Source: Bordetella petrii (GTDB taxonomy: Bacteria; Pseudomonadota; Gammaproteobacteria; Burkholderiales; Burkholderiaceae_B). Taken from it: a DNA stretch of 64,000 nt. The notes under the pieces are model-generated. The model worked only from the letters and a program-made list of their open reading frames with translations, was not told where the DNA came from and searched no databases. Where the stretch lies: positions 424,382-488,381 of the forward strand of contig WMBV01000001.1 in assembly GCA_017745595.1 (NCBI GenBank), given 5' to 3'. This document shows, one piece after another, positions 57,856 to 64,000 of the stretch. The position numbers and the translations under genes are program-made. The first letter of the stretch is position 1; each line of letters begins with the position of its first letter.

Positions 57856-59093
57856 GCCGGGCTACCCGCCGCGATGCGGCCCTGGCGCACCACCACGCAG
57901 GGCGGACGCTGCCCCAGCCAGTAGGCCAGCTCGGCCGCCTCGCGCACGCGCCACAGCACGAAGTTGGCCGGCATGCCGGGCGCGATGGCGCCATGCGTGT
58001 CGGCCAGGCCCAGCGCGCGGGCCGCGTGGCGGGTGACGCCGGCCAGCGCCTCGGGCACCGTCAGCCGGAACAGCGTGCAGGCCATGTTGACCATCAGCAG
58101 CAGGCTCAGCGCCGGCGAGGTGCCGGGATTGTGGTCGGTAGAAACGGCCATCGGCACGCCGGCGGCGCGCAATGCCTCGATCGGCGGCAGGTGGGTATCG
58201 CGCAGCGTGTAGTAGGCGCCCGGCAGCAGCACCGCCACGGTGCCGGCCTTGCGCATGGCCGCGATGCCCTCGGCGGACAGGTGTTCGAGATGGTCGCAGG
58301 ACAGCGCCCCGTAGCGCGCCGCCAGTGCCGCGCCCCCCATGTCCGACAGTTGCTCGGCGTGCAGCTTGACCGCCAGGCCCAACGCCTGCGCGGCCTGGAA
58401 GACGCGCTCGGTCTCGGCCAGCGAAAACGCGATGCGCTCGCAGAACACATCGACGGCGTCGACCAGCCCTTCCCGGGCCAGCGCCGGCAACATGTCGCGG
58501 CAGACCAGATCGATGTAGTCGCCGCTGCGGCCCTCGTATTCGGGCGGCAACGCGTGGGCGCCAAGAAAGCTGGTGCGCACCGCGACGCCGTAGTCCGCGC
58601 TCAGCCGGCGCGCCACGCGCAGCTGCTTGCGCTCGTGCTCGAGCGCCAGGCCGTAGCCCGACTTGATCTCGATGGCGCAGACGCCTTCGGCCAGCAGTTG
58701 TTCCAGCCGCGGCGCGGCCTGGGCGTACAGCGTGTCTTCGTCGAAGTCGCGCGTGGCCCGCACCGACGACATGATGCCGCCGCCCGCGCGGGCGATTGCT
58801 TCATAATCCGCCCCCGCCAGCCGCATGGCGAATTCATTGGCCCGCTGGCCGCCATAAACCAGGTGCGTGTGGCAATCGACCAGGCCGGGCGTGGCCAGCG
58901 CGCCTTCGGCATCGAAGCGCGGCAAGTGATCGAAATCGCCGGGCAGCGAAGCGCGCTCGCCGACCCAGGCGATCTTGCCACCGGCCACGACGATCGCGGC
59001 ATCGGGCAATGGGGCATCGTCGGCGCCGGCGCCGGGCGCCAGCTGCAAATGACGCCAGATACCGTCGGCGCAAGGCAATGCGGAAAAGACCAT
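57852..59093 (-). CDS. hutI: Imidazolonepropionase
   Basis: Amidohydrolase of 413 residues that opens 4-imidazolone-5-propanoate to formimidoylglutamate. The metal-binding motif is [20 protein letters not shown], followed by the [13 protein letters not shown] segment and the Asp-containing [19 protein letters not shown] near residue 310. Length and order are typical. GAGG lies about ten bases before the ATG at 59093. It begins five bases after the hutD stop and shares four bases with the hutF start, so the genes are translated as a block. Confidence 0.96.
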   Translation of the reverse strand: MVFSALPCADGIWRHLQLAPGAGADDAPLPDAAIVVAGGKIAWVGERASLPGDFDHLPRFDAEGALATPGLVDCHTHLVYGGQRANEFAMRLAGADYEAIARAGGGIMSSVRATRDFDEDTLYAQAAPRLEQLLAEGVCAIEIKSGYGLALEHERKQLRVARRLSADYGVAVRTSFLGAHALPPEYEGRSGDYIDLVCRDMLPALAREGLVDAVDVFCERIAFSLAETERVFQAAQALGLAVKLHAEQLSDMGGAALAARYGALSCDHLEHLSAEGIAAMRKAGTVAVLLPGAYYTLRDTHLPPIEALRAAGVPMAVSTDHNPGTSPALSLLLMVNMACTLFRLTVPEALAGVTRHAARALGLADTHGAIAPGMPANFVLWRVREAAELAYWLGQRPPCVVVRQGRIAAGSPA

Positions 59094-59098
59094 GATGT

Positions 59099-59689
59099 TC
59101 AACCCTCTTGGTGGCCGGTTGCCGCCGGTTCGAGCCGCACGGCCACCAGTGCGGCACCGGCGTCCGGCGAACTGGCGTGCCACCCCCGGCAAGCCCCGTC
59201 CCACCACAGGCCGGCGCCGGCTTCGCAGGCCAGGCCGTCGACCTGCCAGCGGCCGCGCAGCGCCAGCAGCAGCCCATGCGCCGCGGGCGCCAGGCGTTCG
59301 TGGCCGCGCAGCACGCGGACATCGGCCCGCAGGCAGTCGCGCCGCCACATCACGTTGAAGTCGGTCGAGGCCCCGCCCAGCAATTGGCAATCGAGCGCCA
59401 CGTCGCCGGCAAAGGCGAACGGCGCCTCGGGCCGGTCGAGCCGGTGATCGATGCTGCCGTCCGGCGCATGCAGGCGCACGCCCGCGCCGTCGAGCAGCAT
59501 GATGATCCGGTCGACGCCGGCGAATGCGGAAAACGGACCCGGCCGGTCGATGGTGGCGATGCTGACGCGCCAATCGAAGCGGTTCGTGTCCGCGCCCGCG
59601 GGCGAGCAGACGATTTCGCGCGTGTTGCCGCCGCCGTTCTTCCAGGGCGAGGCGGCCAGCGCAGCGATGTCGAAGTGATGGATGGCCAC
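59099..59689 (-). CDS. hutD: HutD family protein
   Basis: A 196-residue cupin-fold protein of the HutD/Ves family. Family motifs are [18 protein letters not shown] at residues 15-32 and [22 protein letters not shown]. HutD is common in hut operons and, in Pseudomonas fluorescens, has been proposed to limit hut expression at high histidine or urocanate; it is not one of the catalytic steps. Its place between hutU and hutI matches other beta-proteobacteria. Confidence 0.92.
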   Translation of the reverse strand: MAIHHFDIAALAASPWKNGGGNTREIVCSPAGADTNRFDWRVSIATIDRPGPFSAFAGVDRIIMLLDGAGVRLHAPDGSIDHRLDRPEAPFAFAGDVALDCQLLGGASTDFNVMWRRDCLRADVRVLRGHERLAPAAHGLLLALRGRWQVDGLACEAGAGLWWDGACRGWHASSPDAGAALVAVRLEPAATGHQEG

Positions 59690-59711
59690 GGGGCGGGACT
59701 CTTGCGACGGC

Positions 59712-61430
59712 TTACTTGATCATCGGCAGGTTCAGGCCGTGCTGCCGGGCAGCCGCGACCGCGATGTCGTAGCCCGCGTCGGCATGGCGCATCACGCCGG
59801 TGGCGGGGTCGTTCCACAGCACGCGCCCGACGCGCTTGGCCGCGGCATCGCTGCCGTCGCAGACGATCACCACGCCGGCATGCTGCGAGTATCCCATGCC
59901 GACCCCGCCGCCGTGGTGCAGGCTGACCCACGTGGCGCCGCCCGCGGTATTGAGCAGCGCGTTCAGCAGCGGCCAGTCGGACACCGCGTCGCTGCCGTCT
60001 TTCATGCTTTCGGTCTCGCGGTTAGGGCTGGCCACCGAACCGGTGTCCAGATGGTCGCGGCCGATCACGATGGGCCCCTTGAGCTCGCCCGATTTCACCA
60101 TGTCGTTGAATGCCAGGCCGGCCTTTTCCCGCTGGCCCAGTCCCAGCCAGCAGATGCGTGCCGGCAGGCCCTGGAAGGCGATGCGTTCGCGCGCCATGTC
60201 CAGCCAGCGATGGGTGTGGTGGCTGTCGGGGAACAGTTCCTTGATCTTGGCGTCGGTCTTGTAGATGTCTTCCGGGTCGCCCGAGAGCGCCACCCAGCGG
60301 AACGGGCCCTTGCCTTCGCAGAACAGCGGCCGGATATAGGCCGGCACGAAACCGGGAAAATCGAACGCGTTCTGCACGCCTTCGTCGTACGCGACCTGGC
60401 GGATGTTGTTGCCGTAGTCGACGGTGGGGATGCCCATGGCCTGGAAGTCCAGCATGGCCTGCACATGCACGGCGCACGATTTCGCGGCCGCTTTGCGCAG
60501 TGCCGGATGCTGGGCCGGATCCGCCCGGGCGGCCTCCCATTGCGCCAGCGTCCAGCCGATCGGCAGGTAGCCGGCGGCAAGATCGTGCGCCGAGGTCTGG
60601 TCGGTGACCAGGTCGGGCCGCAGGCCGCCGGCCCGGGCGCGCCTGACCAGCTCGGGCATCACTTCGGCCGCATTGCCCAGCAGGCCGATCGACACGGCCT
60701 CTTTGGCCTGGGTATGCTGACTGACCAGCGCCAGCGCCTCGTCGATGTCTTTGGCCTGCTTGTCGAGATACCGCGTGCGCAGGCGGAAATCGATGCTGGC
60801 CTGCTGGCATTCGATGGTGAGCGACACCGCCCCCGCCAGCGTCGCGGCCAGCGGCTGCGCGCCGCCCATGCCGCCCAGGCCCGCCGTCAGGATCCACTTG
60901 CCCGACAGGTCGTTGCCATAGTGCTGCCGGCCGGCCTCGACAAACGTCTCGAAGGTGCCTTGCACGATGCCCTGGCTGCCGATGTAGATCCAGCTGCCCG
61001 CCGTCATCTGGCCATACATCATCAGGCCCATGCGGTCGAGTTCGCCGAAGTGTTCCCAGGTTGCCCATTTGGGCACGAGGTTGGAATTGGCCAGCAGCAC
61101 GCGCGGCGCGTCGGCATGCGTCTTGAACACGCCCACCGGCTTGCCTGACTGGATCAGCAGGGTCTCGTCGTCGTTCAATTCCTTGAGCGACGCCAGGATC
61201 TGGTCGAACGAGGCCCAATCGCGCGCCGCGCGGCCGATGCCGCCGTACACGACCAGTTCGCCGGGACGCTCGGCAACTTCCGGATCGAGGTTGTTCTGCA
61301 GCATCCGGAACGGCGCTTCGGTCAGCCAGCTCTTGCAGTTCAGCGTGCTGCCGCGCGGCGCACGGACCACGCGGCTGGCATCGTGGCGGGGATCCGCCTT
61401 GCCCAGGGAGGATTTGTCGGTGGCATTCAT
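59712..61430 (-). CDS. hutU: Urocanate hydratase (urocanase)
   Basis: NAD-dependent enzyme of 572 residues that adds water to urocanate, forming imidazolone propionate. [20 protein letters not shown] and [11 protein letters not shown] at the N-terminus, the NAD-binding [20 protein letters not shown] and [19 protein letters not shown] are diagnostic. [19 protein letters not shown] lies near the C-terminus. The start at 61430 has AAAGGA about ten bases upstream; the longer frame overlaps hutH and is rejected. Confidence 0.97.
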   Translation of the reverse strand: MNATDKSSLGKADPRHDASRVVRAPRGSTLNCKSWLTEAPFRMLQNNLDPEVAERPGELVVYGGIGRAARDWASFDQILASLKELNDDETLLIQSGKPVGVFKTHADAPRVLLANSNLVPKWATWEHFGELDRMGLMMYGQMTAGSWIYIGSQGIVQGTFETFVEAGRQHYGNDLSGKWILTAGLGGMGGAQPLAATLAGAVSLTIECQQASIDFRLRTRYLDKQAKDIDEALALVSQHTQAKEAVSIGLLGNAAEVMPELVRRARAGGLRPDLVTDQTSAHDLAAGYLPIGWTLAQWEAARADPAQHPALRKAAAKSCAVHVQAMLDFQAMGIPTVDYGNNIRQVAYDEGVQNAFDFPGFVPAYIRPLFCEGKGPFRWVALSGDPEDIYKTDAKIKELFPDSHHTHRWLDMARERIAFQGLPARICWLGLGQREKAGLAFNDMVKSGELKGPIVIGRDHLDTGSVASPNRETESMKDGSDAVSDWPLLNALLNTAGGATWVSLHHGGGVGMGYSQHAGVVIVCDGSDAAAKRVGRVLWNDPATGVMRHADAGYDIAVAAARQHGLNLPMIK

Positions 61431-61467
61431 GGCGATATTCCTTTCAATGGCGGGTCTGGGGCGCGGC

Positions 61468-63036
61468 TCAGGCGCGGCTGGGCAAAATGGCCTGGACAGC
61501 CTCGGGCCATTCGCCGCGGCGCGCCCACAGGCGCATGGCTTCGATGGACGGGGCAAGCAGGCAGTCTTGCTCGATGAAGGCAACGCGCTCGCGGATACGG
61601 GCAAATTCGGCTTCCAGCAGGGGCGAGCTTTTCAGGCCGCGCTTCAATTCGATGCCCTGGGCGGCGGCCATGGCCTCGATGCCGACGACCACCGCGATGT
61701 TGTCGACCATCTCGCCCAGGCGCCGCCCGGCGAAGGTCGCCATCGACACGTGGTCTTCCTGGTTGGCCGAGGTGGGCAGACTGTCGACGCTGGCCGGATG
61801 CGCGAGCGACTTGTTTTCCGAGGCCAGCGCCGCGGCCGTGACCTGGGCGATCATGAAGCCGGAATTGACACCGCCGTCGCGCACCAGGAACGGCGGCAGG
61901 CCCGACAGCCCGCTGTCGAGCAGCAGCGCCATGCGGCGCTCGGAAATGGCGCCGATCTCGGCGACCGCCAGGGCGATGATGTCGGCCGCGAAGGCCACCG
62001 GTTCGGCGTGGAAGTTCCCGCCCGAGATCACGTCGCCGTTGTCGAACACCAGGGGGTTGTCCGAGGCCGCGTTGGCCTCGATGTGCAGCACCCGCGCGGC
62101 ATGGGCCAGGTTGTCCAGGCAGGCGCCCATCACTTGCGGCACGCAACGGATCGAATAGGGATCCTGCACCCGGCCGCAATCGGCATGGGACGGGACGATC
62201 TCGCTGCCGTCCAGCACGGCGCGCAATGCCCCGGCCACCGCGATCTGCCCCGGCTGGCCGCGCGCCGCATGGATGCGCGCGTCGAAGGGCTTGACCGAGC
62301 CCTGGATCGCCTCGAGCGACAGCGAGCCCGCCATCAGCGCCGCCGCGAACACGTTTTCGGCGCCGAACAGCCCGGCCAGCGCCAGCGCGGTCGACGCCTG
62401 CGTGCCATTGAGCAGTGCCAGCCCTTCCTTGGGGCCCAGCACGAAAGGCGCCAGGCCGATGCGGCGCATCGCCTCGGCGCCGCTGATGACCTGGCCGTCG
62501 GGCGCGGTGACCTCGCCCTCGCCGATCAGCACGCATGCCAGATGCGCAAGCGGCGCCAGGTCGCCGGAAGCGCCGACCGATCCCTTCGAGGGAATGCGCG
62601 GCAGCAGCCCGGCATTGGCCAGCGCCAGCAGGGCATCGACCAGCTCGGGACGCACGCCGGAATGGCCGCGCGCCAGGCTCACCGCCTTGGTGGCCAGCAC
62701 CAGCCGCACCACCCCGTCGGCCAGGGGCTCGCCGATGCCGGCGCTGTGCGACAGCACCAGGTTGCGCTGCAATTCGGCCAGCCGCTCGGGCGGGATGATG
62801 GTCTGCGCCAGCTTGCCGAAGCCGGTATTGATGCCATAGACCACCGCGCCGGCGTCCACGATGCCCTGCACCGTGGCTTGCGAGGCAAGCAGGCGCTCGC
62901 GCGCGGCGGAATCGAGCGCCAGTTGCACATCGCCGGCATGGATGCGGCGCAGCAAGGCCAGGCTGACTTCGCCGGGTACCAGCACGCAAACCTCGGCCGC
63001 GGCGCGGGGGGACGAGGCGTCGATCGTCTTGCTCAT
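61468..63036 (-). CDS. hutH: Histidine ammonia-lyase (histidase)
   Basis: First enzyme of histidine degradation, releasing ammonia to give urocanate. The 522 residues contain Ala156-Ser157-Gly158 in [15 protein letters not shown], which cyclise to the MIO electrophile. [13 protein letters not shown] near residue 68 carries the catalytic Tyr. [15 protein letters not shown] and [15 protein letters not shown] [18 protein letters not shown] are also present. The first gene of hutH-hutU-hutD-hutI-hutF, it starts at 63036. A HutC-type palindrome overlaps its promoter. Confidence 0.97.
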   Translation of the reverse strand: MSKTIDASSPRAAAEVCVLVPGEVSLALLRRIHAGDVQLALDSAARERLLASQATVQGIVDAGAVVYGINTGFGKLAQTIIPPERLAELQRNLVLSHSAGIGEPLADGVVRLVLATKAVSLARGHSGVRPELVDALLALANAGLLPRIPSKGSVGASGDLAPLAHLACVLIGEGEVTAPDGQVISGAEAMRRIGLAPFVLGPKEGLALLNGTQASTALALAGLFGAENVFAAALMAGSLSLEAIQGSVKPFDARIHAARGQPGQIAVAGALRAVLDGSEIVPSHADCGRVQDPYSIRCVPQVMGACLDNLAHAARVLHIEANAASDNPLVFDNGDVISGGNFHAEPVAFAADIIALAVAEIGAISERRMALLLDSGLSGLPPFLVRDGGVNSGFMIAQVTAAALASENKSLAHPASVDSLPTSANQEDHVSMATFAGRRLGEMVDNIAVVVGIEAMAAAQGIELKRGLKSSPLLEAEFARIRERVAFIEQDCLLAPSIEAMRLWARRGEWPEAVQAILPSRA

Positions 63037-63048
63037 TATATGTATGAT

Positions 63049-63066
63049 CCTGTATGTACAAGTATA
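63049..63066 (-). promoter_or_regulatory. HutC-type operator and -10 element at the hutH promoter
   Basis: CCTGTATGTACAAG (63049-63062) contains the TGTA-TG-TACA palindrome typical of hut operators bound by HutC. It is followed directly by AGTATA, which on the minus strand reads TATACT, a good -10 element. A repressor here would cover the transcription start, 13 or more bases before the hutH ATG. A -35 is not clear. Confidence 0.7.
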
Positions 63067-63265
63067 ACCCTGCCTATTGTGCCTCGAAAATCGCGCGGTG
63101 AACAGGGCTGGATTTCCATGGCCGGCCCGGCCGGGCTGGCGGGCCGACTTGCGGCGGATCAGGCCGGGCAGGTCCGGCGCCGCAGAGGGCGGAGCAAAGG
63201 GCCCAAAAGCCCTCACAACCCTCGACATCCTTGACTACAATGTCTCCATCACTTCGTTGTATCGG

Positions 63266-63697
63266 ATGCCAGCCATGCTTTGGGTCAAGGCCTTTCACAT
63301 TGTCTTCATCGCATCCTGGTTCGCCGGGCTGTTCTACCTGCCGCGGCTGTATGTAAACCTGGCCCAGCAGCCCGACCCGGCCGTGCAATCCTGCCTGATC
63401 GGCATGGCGCGCCGCCTGTACCGCTTTACCACCATGCTGGCCATCATCGCGATTGCGCTGGGCCTGTGGCTATATGTGGGCTATGGCATCGGCGTGGGTC
63501 CGGGCAACGGCTGGATGCATGCCAAGCTGTTCTTCGTGCTGCTCATCATCGGCTACCATCATGCCTGCGGCATGCTGCTGCGCAAATTCGAGCAGGGCCG
63601 CAACGCGCGCTCGCACCGGTTCTACCGCTGGTTCAACGAAATTCCCGTCTTGCTGCTGGTGGCGGTCGTGCTGCTGGTCGTGCTCAAGCCCTTCTGA
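63266..63697 (+). CDS. HemJ-like membrane protein (CopD/HemJ family)
   Basis: A 143-residue inner-membrane protein with four predicted helices. LWVKAFHIVFIASWFAGLFYLPRLYVNLA near the start and WMHAKLFFVLLIIGYHHACG later show the conserved His residues (FHIVF, YHH) and the FYLPR motif of HemJ, the heme-binding protoporphyrinogen IX oxidase of many proteobacteria. This would be the penultimate step of heme synthesis. The ATG at 63266 begins MPAMLW; an ATG three codons on is an alternative. It is divergent from hutH. Confidence 0.88.
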   Translation: MPAMLWVKAFHIVFIASWFAGLFYLPRLYVNLAQQPDPAVQSCLIGMARRLYRFTTMLAIIAIALGLWLYVGYGIGVGPGNGWMHAKLFFVLLIIGYHHACGMLLRKFEQGRNARSHRFYRWFNEIPVLLLVAVVLLVVLKPF

Positions 63698-63727
63698 CCC
63701 CTGCCTGGCTCCCGGGCCTGGATTCGT

Positions 63728-64000
63728 ATGTCCTCTGATGAACAAGACCGCCGCAAGACGCTGACGGTCAAGAAAACGGCGCGCGACGCCCATGCCGCCG
63801 GCGATCGCGCGAACAAGCGTTCCCGCAGCGGCGCGCGCGCGCGGTCGGCCGCGCAAATAGAACTGGCCAAAGAAAAGGCCGAGCGCCGCCGGGCCGATCC
63901 CGCGCCCCCGCCGGCGCCGCGGCTGCCGGCCGCCGCTTCCGATGCGGACACCCCCCGCCGGCCCGCCAGGCCCGCACCGGCGGACCACGCCCCCCAATAC
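63728..64000 (+). CDS. Unidentified basic protein, N-terminal part (runs off the window)
   Basis: An open frame from the ATG at 63728 reaches the end of the window, giving 91 residues without a stop. The N-terminus SSDEQDRRKTLTVKKTARDA is followed by a strongly basic, Arg/Ala/Pro-rich stretch (for example RSRSGARARSAAQIELAKEK and PAPPPAPRLPAAASDAD) that must be disordered. Such tails precede the catalytic domain of some RNA-modifying enzymes (pseudouridine synthases, SpoU methyltransferases) in this bacterial group, but the domain itself is not in view, so no product is assigned. It begins 30 bases after the HemJ-like gene and may be co-transcribed. Confidence 0.6.
   Translation, partial: MSSDEQDRRKTLTVKKTARDAHAAGDRANKRSRSGARARSAAQIELAKEKAERRRADPAPPPAPRLPAAASDADTPRRPARPAPADHAPQY

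Noticed and set aside
63077..63265. N-terminal extension of the HemJ-like gene to 63077
   Set aside because: The extension overlaps the hutH promoter, is Arg/Gly/Pro-rich and does not resemble HemJ, which begins at the first membrane helix.

Overview
The window is a GC-rich (about two thirds G+C by eye), gene-dense bacterial chromosome segment. Gene content and order point to the Burkholderiales, most likely family Alcaligenaceae (Bordetella or Achromobacter type). The evidence is a sucA-sucB-lpdA cluster next to zapE, an sdhCDAB-sdhE-gltA operon, a Bug-type (tripartite tricarboxylate) binding protein, and acnD/prpF together with prpBC. The genus is an inference from gene content. I see no rRNA or tRNA genes, no CRISPR array, no prophage and no insertion sequence.

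Layout. 0-10.5 kb: a truncated ArsR-type regulator, an unrecognised small gene, trpS, then an iron-uptake block. That block holds DUF3325, PepSY and DUF3649 membrane genes behind a Fur-box-like site, a TonB-dependent siderophore receptor, and a FecR/FecI signalling pair behind a second Fur-box-like site. zapE follows. 10.7-19.6 kb: lpdA, sucB and sucA (2-oxoglutarate dehydrogenase), an OPT transporter and an Lrp-type regulator. 19.7-25.5 kb: a homodimeric E1 (pyruvate dehydrogenase-like), the malic enzyme maeB and a DUF2214 membrane protein. 25.5-31.3 kb: a LysR gene divergent from an operon encoding a Bug binding protein, an M81 metallopeptidase, a PLP-dependent DSD1/D-threonine-aldolase-like enzyme and an ornithine-cyclodeaminase-family reductase. 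This looks like an uncharacterised amino-acid catabolic cassette.

31.4-47.5 kb is central carbon metabolism: gltA, sdhE, sdhBADC, a GntR/UTRA regulator, mdh, then the methylcitrate cycle (prpB, prpC; acnD and prpF with an FCD-type GntR regulator; divergent prpD). Both routes from 2-methylcitrate to 2-methylisocitrate (AcnD+PrpF and PrpD) are present. 47.5-55.3 kb: an operon running from methylaspartate ammonia-lyase through a peptide-type binding protein and an MmgE/PrpD homologue to four Dpp/Opp-type ABC transporter genes. 55.5-63.0 kb: hutC and the histidine-degradation operon hutH-hutU-hutD-hutI-hutF, using the formimidoylglutamate deiminase branch. The window ends with a HemJ-like membrane protein and the start of an unidentified basic protein.

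Most striking non-coding features. (1) A HutC-like palindrome shared by the hutH promoter and the methylaspartase promoter, where it fills the -35/-10 spacer; this suggests the two operons are co-regulated. (2) A dispersed 31-32 bp palindrome, about ten copies, usually in head-to-head pairs between genes. (3) A second, ~83 bp repeat in inverted copies bracketing prpB-prpC. (4) A cloverleaf-like element with 40-bp perfect inverted arms between sucB and lpdA. (5) A 24-bp near-perfect palindrome between gntR and mdh, and paired TTGTCGACAA-type sites between the FCD regulator and prpD. The methylaspartase/ABC-transporter operon and the M81/DSD1-like/ornithine-cyclodeaminase operon are the best candidates for undescribed biochemistry.
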